Origin: Bacillus sp. FJAT-29937
Lineage (GTDB): Bacteria; Bacillota; Bacilli; Bacillales; Cytobacillaceae
Direction: 5' to 3'
Assembly: GCF_001509555.1 (NCBI RefSeq)
Contig: NZ_LMAS01000011.1
Span: 12,230 to 76,229 of the forward strand
DNA length: 64,000 bases
Translations under genes and position numbers: made by a program
The notes under the pieces: generated by a model
The model's input: the letters and a program-made list of their open reading frames with translations, nothing else
Databases searched by the model: none
What the model was told of the DNA's origin: nothing
Shown here: piece after piece, positions 54,190-63,158 of the stretch
Layout: the number at the start of each line of letters is the position of its first letter
Position numbering within the stretch: the first letter of the stretch is position 1

Positions 54190-55148
54190 ATGATATTAAA
54201 AGAATTCGAATTTCCCGAAAGGCTTATGAAAATTGATGCTTTACGTAGGAGGTTGCCAAATGCGCATCAAATTTTTCCAAAGGTAGATAGTGAATATAAG
54301 AGAAGACTGGCAGGCCACTGGGGAGAAAATCCTTATTATATTATTTGGGCTTTCTTGACGAAAAACGGTATCGAATCTTTCATAACCTTCGCTTACCTGA
54401 TTCAAAGAATGGACACTTTTTTGAAATGGACGTATTTTTACTAACACCAACACTATTAATCCCCATTGATTCAAAAAATTATCGTGGCGAACTATACTTC
54501 GATGAACTATTTGATCAGCTGATCCAGACTTTTGATGACGTGAAGAAAGCATTCCCCAGCCCACTTGCACAAATAAATAGACATCAATTTCAGCTAGGCC
54601 AATTGCTGCAAGTAAACAAATACCCACAAATACCTATTGCTCCCCTTTTAGTCATCACAAATCCCGCAGCAATAATAACTGCCTCCCAAAACCATAGGCA
54701 AGTTAATAAAATTATTAAAAGCGCCAATCTTCCAAGTAAAATAAACATGCTAGAAAATCTGCATAAAGATAAGGTGTTAGATAATAAGCAATTACATAGA
54801 TTATCAAAACTATTATTAAAACTACACACTCCATATGATAAATGCATCCTTGAGGAATTTGGTGTTCATGAAAGGGAGTTACTAAAAGGAGTTCATTGCC
54901 CCAACTGCGAAACCTTGCAAATGAGATGGGCACAAAGAAAATGGGAGTGTATCTCATGTGGCTTTTCCTCAAGGTCAGCTCATCACTCTGCTATCAATGA
55001 TTATAAGCTCTTAATTGGAAATACTATCACCAATCAAAAACTTCGCAACTTTCTCCAATTACCCTCCAAATCTGCGGCAACTCGCATCCTCAAGTCTTTA
55101 AACCTTACATTTAGTGGAGAAAAAAAGGGTAGGGAATATATTCTATGA
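54190..55148 (+). pseudogene. NERD-domain protein, frameshifted
   Basis: Frame 1 gives MILKEFEFPERLMKIDALRR...LAGHWGEN; frame 3 then gives KSLLYYLGFLDEKRYRIFHN and the NERD core NGHFFEMDVFLL, IPIDSKNYRGELYF. One extra A in the AAAA run at 54326-54329 would join them as HWGEKSLLYYL, the family pattern. The C-terminal half has a zinc ribbon CPNC...CISC and a helix-turn-helix-like tail. NERD proteins resemble nucleases; restored length is about 320 residues. Loss by mutation, slippage or sequencing error are all possible. Confidence 0.8.
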
Positions 55149-55171
55149 AGTTAAGTTGCCCTCAGTAGTAT

Positions 55172-55280
55172 CGTGCAAATACGTGCGATATCGTGCATAT
55201 ATCTAAAATATCGCGCAAATAATCCGAGAATCGTTCAAATATCTAAAATATCGTGCAAATAATCCAAGAATCAAGCATTA
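55172..55280 (+). repeat. 20-bp-period CGTGCAAATAT array, right
   Basis: Units at 55172, 55192, 55212, 55232, 55252 and a decayed one at 55272. The first two, CGTGCAAATACGTGCGATAT and CGTGCATATATCTAAAATAT, almost repeat units 2 and 3 of the left array, so the gene between lies in a direct repeat. The remaining gap to 55489 shows no gene. Confidence 0.85.
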
Positions 55281-55488
55281 ATCAATAGGATGACAGCTGT
55301 CCTTTTAAAAATATACAGGAAACTGAAAACTAGCAGGATAGAAATAGTGAAAATGTCCATATTATTAGGAAAAGAAAGGCAACATCCCATCAGAGGTGTG
55401 GCTGTCAATGGAGGCAGAAGATTTTTCTACAAAAAAAGGGGTTAACGTGCAGAAAAAGGGAATTGAATGTACAGAGGGTGTGTAAAGG

Positions 55489-56016
55489 TTGAATGTGGTT
55501 TATGGCTTATTGTGGATTCTGGCAACGGTAAAATGGGGAGATATGAAAAATTGGAAGAAGTATTATCCAACCATATTATTTTTTGCATTAGGCGACTTTC
55601 TCTATCTGTATCTATTATCAGACTTTTATCCAATGTGGAAATATGTCCCACAGGGTCTGGACAAATATTTTGGCTTAACCGGTACCCAAATATCCTTAGC
55701 AAGTATTTTCATTAAGTATCCAGCCACCATTCTTATATACCTTTCTAAATTCCCTGATAAAAATAAGTTTAAGCAATTATTATATATGTTGGGCTGGGTG
55801 TTAATTTATTTCTTTAATGAATTAATCGATGTAAAGCTTAACCAGTTCAAATACTTTAATGGCTGGAATTTATATTGGTCAACCTTGTTTACTATTGTTA
55901 TGTTTATGTTATTTAGAATCCATCATACCCGTCCACTATTGGCCTGGTTCTTTTCATTTCTTTTTATTATCTTTCTATGGCAGGTATTTGATGTCCCTAG
56001 TAAAGTGTTTAGGTAA
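55489..56016 (+). CDS. CBO0543-family membrane protein
   Basis: 175 residues, five hydrophobic helices (VYGLLWILATVKWGDMKNW, ILFFALGDFLYLYLL, LYMLGWVLIYFFNELIDV, LYWSTLFTIVMFMLFRIHH, PLLAWFFSFLFIIFLW). The spacing and the W-K-xY-P motif resemble the spore-former family named after CBO0543. TTG start after AGAGGG and AAAGG; uncertain. Function unknown. Confidence 0.7.
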   Translation: MNVVYGLLWILATVKWGDMKNWKKYYPTILFFALGDFLYLYLLSDFYPMWKYVPQGLDKYFGLTGTQISLASIFIKYPATILIYLSKFPDKNKFKQLLYMLGWVLIYFFNELIDVKLNQFKYFNGWNLYWSTLFTIVMFMLFRIHHTRPLLAWFFSFLFIIFLWQVFDVPSKVFR

Positions 56017-56132
56017 AACAAGGCTTCTAAAATGGAGCCTGTAAAAAAATAAATTAGTAAGTTTAGAAAATTAATCGGCTTCATATATTTCTTCTCATGG
56101 TATTATTGTTTTTAGTCAGGAGGAGAAAGAAG

Positions 56133-57008
56133 ATGAAACGATATATTGGGGATGGAATGCTGCTATTTACAGCGATTGTCTGGGGCAGCGGGTTTGTTGT
56201 CACTGCGATTGCACTAGAATATTTAACAGCTTACCAGGTGATGGCTGGCAGATTTGTGATCGCAACCCTCATTCTAATGATCTTATTTGGATATAAATTC
56301 AAAGGGTTTACAAAGTCTATCGTATGGAAAGGCGCCCTTTTAGGAACTTTTTTATTTATCGGCTTTGCCTTGCAAACGGTTGGTTTGGAATATACCACTC
56401 CATCCAAAAATGCCTTTTTAACAGCCGTAAATGTTGTCGTAGTGCCAATTATTGCGTATCTCTTATATAAGCGCAGAATTGATCGTTATGAAATGATTGG
56501 CTCCTGTATAGCTATTGTTGGAATAGGATTTTTGTCATTGCAAGGTACAATGACCATCAATATTGGTGATGCATTATCACTTGCTTGTGCAGTTGCTTTT
56601 GCATTTGATATTTTTTATACGAATCTTTTTGTCCAAAAGGAAGATGCCATATCACTAACCATTGTGCAATTCATAACAGCCTCTTTACTAAGTGTAATTG
56701 CGGTATTAATTCAAGGAGATTTACCGACGACGTTTGAAAACGAAGCCATTTACTCAATTGTGTATTTAGCCATTTTCTCAACAACGATTGCTTATCTTTT
56801 TCAAAATATCGCCCATCAATATACAACGGCGACAAAGGCAGCTATCATTCTATCAACCGAATCCTTCTTCGGAATGGTCTTATCGGTTATCTTTTTACAT
56901 GAAATATTGACAGGCCGTATGATCATCGGTGCTGTGTTAATCATGCTCGCAATATTGATTGCTGAAGTGAAGCCAGTGTTCCGTAAAAAGCGGGCGTTGG
57001 TGAAATAA
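56133..57008 (+). CDS. DMT/EamA-family transporter
   Basis: 291 residues in two EamA halves: GDGMLLFTAIVWGSGFVVTAIALEYL, AGRFVIATLILMILFGY, TVGLEYTTPSKNAFLTAVNVVVVPI, second half HQYTTATKAAIILSTESFFGMVLSVIFLHEIL. ATG 56133 follows AGGAGGAG; the longer frame from 56097 is not needed. Substrate unknown. Confidence 0.88.
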   Translation: MKRYIGDGMLLFTAIVWGSGFVVTAIALEYLTAYQVMAGRFVIATLILMILFGYKFKGFTKSIVWKGALLGTFLFIGFALQTVGLEYTTPSKNAFLTAVNVVVVPIIAYLLYKRRIDRYEMIGSCIAIVGIGFLSLQGTMTINIGDALSLACAVAFAFDIFYTNLFVQKEDAISLTIVQFITASLLSVIAVLIQGDLPTTFENEAIYSIVYLAIFSTTIAYLFQNIAHQYTTATKAAIILSTESFFGMVLSVIFLHEILTGRMIIGAVLIMLAILIAEVKPVFRKKRALVK

Positions 57009-57057
57009 ATCCTATTAAGATCAAATGAATACTAGAAATTGGGTAAATAGAACAACA

Positions 57058-57095
57058 AGGCATGGTAATTCGTAAGGAATTCTCCATGCTTTTTA
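57058..57095 (+). terminator. Terminator after the DMT gene
   Basis: GCATGG..ATTC pairs with GAAT..CCATGC, followed by TTTTT. Confidence 0.8.
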
Positions 57096-57109
57096 TTATG
57101 TAAAAATAT

Positions 57110-57300
57110 AGTCGGAGAATTTCCGTCTAATGTACAAACTGGATGCTAAAGGAGCAGATATAAGCGGAGAAATTCCGACTAACTGCACTAAATAAGGCAA
57201 AATCAATAGCATTGGATATGATAAGCGGAAAAGTTCCCCTTATTTTTAAGAAAATATAGATATTTTTCAATTTAAACGGAATTTCTCCGTTTATTTTTTA
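57110..57300. repeat. Degenerate palindromic AGCGGA/TCCG repeat cluster
   Basis: CGGAGAATTTCCGTCTAAT, TAAGCGGAGAAATTCCGACTAA, ATAAGCGGAAAAGTTCCCCTTATTT and AAACGGAATTTCTCCGTTTATTT at about 60-base steps. Fourth locus of the family. The gap 57009-57514 has no gene; a further GGAACGATTCC lies at 57413. Confidence 0.75.
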
Positions 57301-57514
57301 AACATAGTAAAAACACCATACAGTTATAATATTTATCATTGTAATAAACATTTATTTAGCAATCCATAGCGATTTATTAGACGCGACACGCTATTTTTAA
57401 ATTAAATATAAATGGAACGATTCCGTCTGAGCCAATGTCTAATAGGTAAGACGTCTTTTTTTAAACTGAGCGCGCTGTTGTATCCGTGATCACGAGATAA
57501 AAGGAGGGGAGATT

Positions 57515-58036
57515 GTGTCCATTTTTAAATCATTCTCCGGTCATTCCTTTGAAAAGTTAATCAAGCATGAACAGGAAAAACTTTATAAAGTTGCCTATTC
57601 ATATGTGAAAAATGAACAGGACGCCCTTGATATTGTACAGGAAGCCATTATTAAGGGGTATAAATCCTTTCATAAATTGCAGGATATTCATTATTTTTCA
57701 ACATGGATGACTAGGATACTAATAAATACGTCTATTGACTTTATTAGAAAAACGAAAGATGTTATTTTGCTTGAACCGGACTGGGTAGATACTGGTTTGA
57801 ATGAGGAAAATGCTGCTATTATGGCGATGGATATTGAAAAGGTTTTTGAAAGGCTAAAGCCACAGCAAAAAACATTGTTGCTGCTTCGCTTTTACTACGG
57901 ATATTCTATTTCGGATATTTCAGAAATAATGGAAAAACCAGAAGGAACCATCAAGTCCCAATTACACCGGACACTTTATCAGGTAAAAGGAATGCTTGAA
58001 AAAGGAGGAGACACATATGGAGAAGCTACAAGATGA
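57515..58036 (+). CDS. ECF-type RNA polymerase sigma factor
   Basis: 173 residues. Region 2: LIKHEQEKLYKVAYSYVKNEQDALDIVQEAIIKGYKSFHKL and FSTWMTRILINTSIDFIRK; region 4: LKPQQKTLLLLRFYYGYSISDISEIMEKPEGTIKSQLHRTL. GTG start after AAAGGAGGGGAG. It overlaps the next gene, a DUF4179 protein, the standard partner. Distinct from SigW; resembles the SigV/SigI-like stress group. No clear autoregulatory promoter was found. Confidence 0.9.
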   Translation: MSIFKSFSGHSFEKLIKHEQEKLYKVAYSYVKNEQDALDIVQEAIIKGYKSFHKLQDIHYFSTWMTRILINTSIDFIRKTKDVILLEPDWVDTGLNEENAAIMAMDIEKVFERLKPQQKTLLLLRFYYGYSISDISEIMEKPEGTIKSQLHRTLYQVKGMLEKGGDTYGEATR

Positions 58037-59357
58037 TATTAGGAAGATGATAAATAATGTGCCTGTACCAGCTGCTCAACTAGACAAAACGGTCCAAGAG
58101 GCAATAAAAATAGGAAAAAGCACAAAAAGACAGTCATTTATAAAAAGGCAGACCATATTTGCGAGTATCGCCTCCATTCTCATCCTAGCAATCGGAGGAT
58201 TATTATTCAATTCATTCCTTGAAGGAACGACAACGGCGGGTGCCCCTAATAACATTTTATATAATAACGGGGATGAAGGGTTAAAATTGATGGTTAAGGA
58301 GGGGAAAGTAAAAAGTCTATCATTAGTAGCGGAAGATCAAAATATAAAGGTCATGCTAGAAGAAGGGTATATGGACAATCATCAATTAGCTATATCGTAT
58401 CACGTTGAGCTTAGTGATCAGATGAGAAAGAAGTATGATACATCTGACATTGAATTAGAACTTTTCGTGAATGAAAAGTCAGATGGAAATTCATATTTTA
58501 GCGGAATGGATACAAAGGATCTAATAGAAAAGGGAGATATATTAAAGTTCTATAATTCGAAGGAATTTCCGTCTACTTCAGAAATCGAAATGCGTATTCA
58601 TAAAATCAATGATGTAGAGGGAGATTGGTCGTTTGCTTTTACCTTGCAGAAGGAAAGTGAGTTCATTGAAAAGACAAGCCCAATTGTTAAAGAGGATGGA
58701 AAAGGAAATTCATTTGCTGTTAATAATGTTCAGCTAACTCCATCGGTTTTACTTTTAAATACTAGAATAGAAATGAAGCTGGAGGAAGCTCTGCCCGAAA
58801 ATAGTTATCTTGCTTTGTCATTGGTTGCGATAGGACCTGATGGGGTTATGTATCCAGAACACCCGATCAGAAGCACCAGCGGCTATAAAAATGCCTATGA
58901 CCAAATGGTTCAGGAAAGAACGCTTCATGAGAAAGTAGAAGTGGCTAGAAGCATAAATGCCCATTCTTATAAAATTGTTCCTTATATTACAACGTATAAA
59001 GGAAGAGAAGTGCCATCCAGCAATGGAAAAGCCTATGAGTGGGATAATGTCACAGCACCTTTTATGAAGGGAGCTATTTTAAACTCAGATTCAAAAATAA
59101 AAGTAATAGATATTGCGGAGAATTCCAATGGGACTGTTGTCCAATACGAGATGGACCCATTACAGCCCGTTTTCCCAAGCATCATAAGTCAAGAGACCTA
59201 TCAAATGTATGAGGCCATTAGCTTCAAGCAAATGCCTGATCACATAGAGGTAACCTATCCAAAAGTAAGTCATGAAGAACCACTGGAATTTAATATGATT
59301 GACTCGACTTATAAAGTATTTTCAGATTTACAAATTGATATTGATTTGAATGAATAA
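58017..59357 (+). CDS. DUF4179 anti-sigma-like membrane protein
   Basis: 446 residues: short cytoplasmic N-terminus (MEKLQDDIRKMINNVPVPAAQL), one membrane helix (IFASIASILILAIGGLLFNSFL) and a large outside part beginning with the DUF4179 domain (IKVMLEEGYMDNHQLAISYHVELSD). The ATG at 58017 has AAAGGAGGAGA and overlaps the sigma gene by 20 bases, implying coupling. Most likely the membrane inhibitor of that sigma factor. Confidence 0.85.
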   Translation: MEKLQDDIRKMINNVPVPAAQLDKTVQEAIKIGKSTKRQSFIKRQTIFASIASILILAIGGLLFNSFLEGTTTAGAPNNILYNNGDEGLKLMVKEGKVKSLSLVAEDQNIKVMLEEGYMDNHQLAISYHVELSDQMRKKYDTSDIELELFVNEKSDGNSYFSGMDTKDLIEKGDILKFYNSKEFPSTSEIEMRIHKINDVEGDWSFAFTLQKESEFIEKTSPIVKEDGKGNSFAVNNVQLTPSVLLLNTRIEMKLEEALPENSYLALSLVAIGPDGVMYPEHPIRSTSGYKNAYDQMVQERTLHEKVEVARSINAHSYKIVPYITTYKGREVPSSNGKAYEWDNVTAPFMKGAILNSDSKIKVIDIAENSNGTVVQYEMDPLQPVFPSIISQETYQMYEAISFKQMPDHIEVTYPKVSHEEPLEFNMIDSTYKVFSDLQIDIDLNE

Positions 59358-59455
59358 ATTTTGAGTAAAATTATATATTCATATGCTACACCTTCGATTG
59401 TTGTGAGATAGTGCCTGAGCATATATTTATAAAAAAACTTCGGCTGGAAATCTGA

Positions 59456-59497
59456 GAATTCATTTTGAATGTTAGTTCAAAGTGGATTCTTTTTTTA
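59456..59497 (+). terminator. Terminator after the DUF4179 gene
   Basis: GAATTCATTTTGAA pairs with TTCAAAGTGGATTC (two wobble pairs), followed by T7. Confidence 0.8.
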
Positions 59498-59520
59498 TGA
59501 TATTTTTTGTATTGAAATTA

Positions 59521-59571
59521 TATGTCACGGCATGATATAGTCAAGATACAATATGTCATGGTGTGACATAT
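59521..59571. promoter_or_regulatory. Two PadR-type operators
   Basis: TATGTCACGGCATGATATA (59521-59539) and a longer palindrome at 59551-59571 with arms ATATGTCA and TGACATAT around TGGTG. ATGT-N8-10-ACAT is the PadR-family signature. Both lie just before the padR gene, so autorepression is expected. Confidence 0.8.
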
Positions 59572-59598
59572 CAAGTTCCGATATATGGAGGTATAGAG

Positions 59599-59922
59599 GT
59601 GGAAAAGCTAATCAAAAAATATGTACCAATGTCCGAAACCGCCTTTTATATATTATTGACCCTTACAGAACCTTATCATGGCTATGGAATTATTAAGCGT
59701 GTAGAAGAGCTGACAGAAGGGCGGATAAGGCTAGGTTCGGGCACTATTTATGGAACCTTAACAAAAATGCAAAAAGATGAATTAATTACTGTTTTTGCAG
59801 ATGATAAAAGAAAAACGGTTTATGAAGTGACACAGCTTGGCAAGTCGGTTATGAGGGCTGAAATGGCACGGTTAAAGGAATTACACGGAAACGTTTTACG
59901 CTTTGAGGGGGATTTCCTATGA
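59599..59922 (+). CDS. PadR-family regulator paired with DUF2812
   Basis: 107 residues: MSETAFYILLTLTEPYHGYGIIKRVEELTEGRIRLGSGTIYGTLTKM, wing DDKRKTVYEVTQLGKS, one C-terminal helix. GTG at 59599 follows GGAGG; the upstream extension to 59563 is the operator region. Its stop overlaps the next ATG by four bases (ATGA). Confidence 0.9.
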   Translation: MEKLIKKYVPMSETAFYILLTLTEPYHGYGIIKRVEELTEGRIRLGSGTIYGTLTKMQKDELITVFADDKRKTVYEVTQLGKSVMRAEMARLKELHGNVLRFEGDFL

Positions 59923-61031
59923 AAAAAATGAAATGGCTTTGGAGTTATCGGATTGATCAGACGGAACGATGGCTTACTCAAATGGCTAATGACGGCTATC
60001 TCCTAGTGAATTTTAATCATTGGTCCCGAAAGTTTTCATTTCAGGAGGGTCAGGGCAAGAAGGCCCAATATGCTGTGCAGTATGGAGGAAGAGCATTGCC
60101 ACATGGACTTGCAAGTGCAGGCTGGGAATTAGCGGCCTCATCAGGAAAGTGGCAAATACTGAAAAATGAAAGTTCTGAAATAGAGGCTTATCCTGCACGG
60201 GATGCTATTTTCAAACGTACAAGAATGCATGCTTACTTATTTTTGCTGATCACGATGTTTATGCTTTCCATTCAGGTGCCTGCACTCCTTGTTTTTGGGA
60301 CAATTATGAGCATAGCGAATGGGCAAATAGGTGTATTACCGGTTGCCATCCCAGTGATTATCTTACTTTTCTTGATTGGATTAACTGTTTTTGTTTTCCG
60401 TGCCTATCGCAGGTTTGAGCGAAGTGTAATGGATATGGCGATTGAAAAAAGAGGTATGGGGCAAAAAGTGCGTAAATTATATCTTGGCTGGATGTATCAA
60501 CCGTTCCAAACGAAGGAATGGCTAGAAAAAATGGCTAGTGATGGGCTGGAGCTAGAATCAGTTTTCGGAGCTGTTTTTACCTTCCGCAAAACGGAATCTC
60601 AAAAGACTATTTACGAAGTGAGCTTTGAACCGAAAGTGAATGCAAATTATTTCGCGCTCCACAAGGAAATGGGCTGGAAGCTAAAGTTTACGTCAAATAT
60701 TACATGGCTTAATTATTCAATTTGGGCGAAATCCTACAGTGCTGAAGAAGAGGTACCAGCTTTTACTTACGATCTGCAGGAGAAGCGGCGCTATATGAAG
60801 AAGGCTTTTATGATGAACGTTGGTATGGGTGTATTTTTAATGTTTATTTGCATTCAAAGTTTGTATGTAAATTTTATTTCGATGCCAGATTCTTTTTTTG
60901 AATGGTCTTTTTATGGGTTTATAAAAGTAGCCTTACTATTTATAACGGTCATGTGGATTGTGTTATTGACAAAAATTATTGCAGGCTATCGCAAAGAATT
61001 AAAAATGCTAAAAGCTGATTCATTGAAATAA
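59919..61031 (+). CDS. DUF2812 membrane protein
   Basis: 370 residues. Two DUF2812 repeats: WSYRIDQTERWLTQMANDGYLLVNF (residues 7-31) and LYLGWMYQPFQTKEWLEKMASDGLELESVF (~187-216), each followed by membrane helices (LFLLITMFMLSIQVPALLVFGTIM; GMGVFLMFICIQSLYVNF; VALLFITVMWIVLLTKIIAG). PadR-DUF2812 pairs are common in Firmicutes; the role is unknown, perhaps envelope stress. Confidence 0.88.
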   Translation: MKKMKWLWSYRIDQTERWLTQMANDGYLLVNFNHWSRKFSFQEGQGKKAQYAVQYGGRALPHGLASAGWELAASSGKWQILKNESSEIEAYPARDAIFKRTRMHAYLFLLITMFMLSIQVPALLVFGTIMSIANGQIGVLPVAIPVIILLFLIGLTVFVFRAYRRFERSVMDMAIEKRGMGQKVRKLYLGWMYQPFQTKEWLEKMASDGLELESVFGAVFTFRKTESQKTIYEVSFEPKVNANYFALHKEMGWKLKFTSNITWLNYSIWAKSYSAEEEVPAFTYDLQEKRRYMKKAFMMNVGMGVFLMFICIQSLYVNFISMPDSFFEWSFYGFIKVALLFITVMWIVLLTKIIAGYRKELKMLKADSLK

Positions 61032-61122
61032 CAAAAATAGACTTGTCTGACAGTTGACAATTATATGAAAAGGGTGGTAACCTTCAAGAACACTAAACAA
61101 TTTAGCAAAGGAGGTAAGGACA

Positions 61123-61191
61123 ATGAGAACAGTTAAAATGAATTTCGAGATGAAAAACTTCATACATTGTCCATGCCGATTCTCTGTGTAA
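61123..61191 (+). CDS. Leader peptide of the ABC exporter operon
   Basis: 22-codon ORF with a perfect AAAGGAGGT seven bases upstream. It reads MRTVKMNFEMKNFIHCPC and ends RFSV. It is followed by three mutually exclusive hairpins and a terminator, and then a YheI/YheH-type exporter. B. subtilis bmrCD is controlled by translation of such a leader (BmrB); the same is inferred here. Confidence 0.75.
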   Translation: MRTVKMNFEMKNFIHCPCRFSV

Positions 61192-61195
61192 TTGT

Positions 61196-61278
61196 GAATT
61201 CCTGAAGCGATGAAGGGTATGGAAGGAATTCTATACCTTTTGGAGATGCATGCTCTTTTTAGGGTATGCATCTTTTTT
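61196..61278 (+). promoter_or_regulatory. Transcription attenuator before the exporter genes
   Basis: Hairpin A: GAATTCC (61196-61202)/GGAATTC (61225-61231). Hairpin B: AAGGGTAT (61213-61220)/ATACCTTT (61233-61240). Terminator: AGATGCAT (61244-61251)/ATGCATCT (61266-61273) with T-run. ATACCTT can instead pair with AGGGTAT at 61261-61267 and break the terminator. Ribosome stalling on the leader would decide between them. Confidence 0.75.
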
Positions 61279-61314
61279 GTTGGAATTTTTTAGTGAATGG
61301 AAAAAGAGGAGTAG

Positions 61315-61377
61315 ATGACGATGAGAAACAAACAAAAAAGACTGATTTTTAGAAAGGAATCGCTAGATAGTGGGTAG
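61315..61377 (+). CDS. Possible second small ORF
   Basis: 20 codons (MTMRNKQKRLIFRKESLDSG) with AGAGGAG nearby, between the attenuator and the exporter gene. Highly basic. It might couple translation or be the residue of a longer BmrB-like leader; a real product is uncertain. Confidence 0.4.
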   Translation: MTMRNKQKRLIFRKESLDSG

Positions 61378-61415
61378 CCATGTTCCTAACCTGAAAGAGA
61401 AAGAGGGTTTGATCG

Positions 61416-63158
61416 ATGTTTGATGTTTTAGGGAAGTTGAGTTGGTTTTTCGGGCAGTATTGGAGACAATATACAGTTGCCGTTTTCTTTCTAATTATCG
61501 CTAGTGTGCTTGAGGTGGTGCCGCCGTATTTACTTGGCTCAATTATCGACATTTTGACAGCCGGTGATATGACGAAGGAGATATTAGTCCAATATATTCT
61601 CATATTCATTGTGATTATTGTTGGCGGCTATTTCTTGAACTTCATTTGGCAGTACCGCCTATTTGAAGGGGCGATAAATCTTGAAAGAGTTATGCGCCAG
61701 AAGTTAATGCTGCAATTTCTCAAAATGACGCCAACCTTTTATGAGAAAAATCGTACAGGTGACTTGATGGCGCGTGCGACAAATGATTTAAATTCCGTGG
61801 CACAAACGGCTGGCTTCGGGATCATGACACTCATTGACTCTACGCTATATTTAGGTGCGATTATTTTGGCAATGGGCTTCATGATTTCATGGAAGTTAAC
61901 GCTTTTCGCCATGCTGCCAGTGCCGATTATGGCGGCGCTCATTCAGTACTTTGGAAAGCTTGTTCACGAACGATATATGAAAGCGCAAGATGCATTTGGG
62001 GAACTGAATGATAGTGTTCTAGAGTCTGTGGCTGGAGTTCGTGTCATTCGTGCTTACGTGCAGGAGACGAAAGATGAAGTGGACTTTGCTAACAAGAGTG
62101 AAGAGGTCTACGAGAAAAATATGCACACAGCGAAAATAAATGCTTTATTTGGCCCAATCACGAAAATTGGAACTGGTATTAGCTATGTGGTAGCACTCGG
62201 CTACGGCGCGGTTCTTGTATCAAATGGCGAAATGACAGTCGGCCAGCTCGTCACATTTAACGTGTATTTAGGGCTCGCGGTTTGGCCGATTTTCGCGATT
62301 GGCGAGCTAATTAATGTGATGCAGCAGGGGAATGCTTCACTTGATCGAGTGCAAGAAACACTTAATTATGAGGCAGATGTTCAAGACACGAAGGCCCCGA
62401 TTGCTGTTGCAGCTCCGAATGCTATTGGATTTGATGACCTTATGTTTCAATATCCAACAAGCCAGGTGAAAAACTTACAGAAAATCTCGTTGTCACTCAA
62501 AAAGGGGGAAACGCTTGGAATTGTCGGGAAAACAGGTGCAGGTAAAACGACTTTCCTAAGACAATTACTTCGTGAATATCCGCTTAATGAAGGGCAATTA
62601 CAAATTGGCGGAATTGACATCGCGTCCCAAACAAAAGATCAGATTCTTGATTGGATCGGGTATGTCCCGCAGGATCATGTATTATTTTCACGGACGATTC
62701 GGGAAAATATTTTATTCGGGAAAGAGGATGCGTCAGAGGCGGATTTGGAGAAAGCGATTCATCTTGCATATTTTAAAAAGGACTTAGAGAATCTGCCAAG
62801 CGGACTCGAAACATTAGTTGGCGAAAAAGGGGTTTCGTTGTCAGGCGGACAGAAGCAGCGTGTGTCCATTGCCCGTGCGCTCATAAAAGATCCTGAAATC
62901 TTAATCCTGGATGATTCTCTGTCAGCAGTCGATGCTAAAACAGAAGCTCGCATTATTAAAAACATTCAAAGTGAACGAAGTGGCAAGACTACCATTATTA
63001 CCACACATCGTCTGTCCAGCGTGCAGCATGCAGATCAGATTATTGTTCTCGATGAAGGGCAAATTATTGAACAGGGAACACATGAAGAGCTTCTCGGACA
63101 AAATGGCTGGTATAAGGAACAATTTGACCGTCAACAGCTAGAAGGAGGCGGGGCATGA
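61416..63158 (+). CDS. Heterodimeric multidrug ABC exporter, subunit 1 (BmrC/YheI-like)
   Basis: 580 residues: six-helix membrane domain (WFFGQYWRQYTVAVFFLIIA, with TGDLMARATNDLNSV) and an ATPase domain with Walker A GKTGAGKTT, Q-loop YVPQDHVLFSRTIRENILFG, signature LSGGQKQRVSIARALIKDPEILILDDSLSAVD and H-loop THR. After Walker B the residue is Asp (DDS) where Glu is usual, so this is the degenerate-site half of a heterodimer. It shares a four-base overlap with its partner. Confidence 0.9.
   Translation: MFDVLGKLSWFFGQYWRQYTVAVFFLIIASVLEVVPPYLLGSIIDILTAGDMTKEILVQYILIFIVIIVGGYFLNFIWQYRLFEGAINLERVMRQKLMLQFLKMTPTFYEKNRTGDLMARATNDLNSVAQTAGFGIMTLIDSTLYLGAIILAMGFMISWKLTLFAMLPVPIMAALIQYFGKLVHERYMKAQDAFGELNDSVLESVAGVRVIRAYVQETKDEVDFANKSEEVYEKNMHTAKINALFGPITKIGTGISYVVALGYGAVLVSNGEMTVGQLVTFNVYLGLAVWPIFAIGELINVMQQGNASLDRVQETLNYEADVQDTKAPIAVAAPNAIGFDDLMFQYPTSQVKNLQKISLSLKKGETLGIVGKTGAGKTTFLRQLLREYPLNEGQLQIGGIDIASQTKDQILDWIGYVPQDHVLFSRTIRENILFGKEDASEADLEKAIHLAYFKKDLENLPSGLETLVGEKGVSLSGGQKQRVSIARALIKDPEILILDDSLSAVDAKTEARIIKNIQSERSGKTTIITTHRLSSVQHADQIIVLDEGQIIEQGTHEELLGQNGWYKEQFDRQQLEGGGA

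Noticed and set aside
53934..55280. CRISPR array
   Set aside because: The 20-base units are directly adjacent with no unique spacers of regular length, and no cas genes are in the window.
57413..57495. ECF autoregulatory promoter before the sigma gene at 57515
   Set aside because: GGAAC- and AAAC-like boxes exist but no -10 CGT motif has the right spacing; GGAACGATTCC also looks like part of the repeat family.
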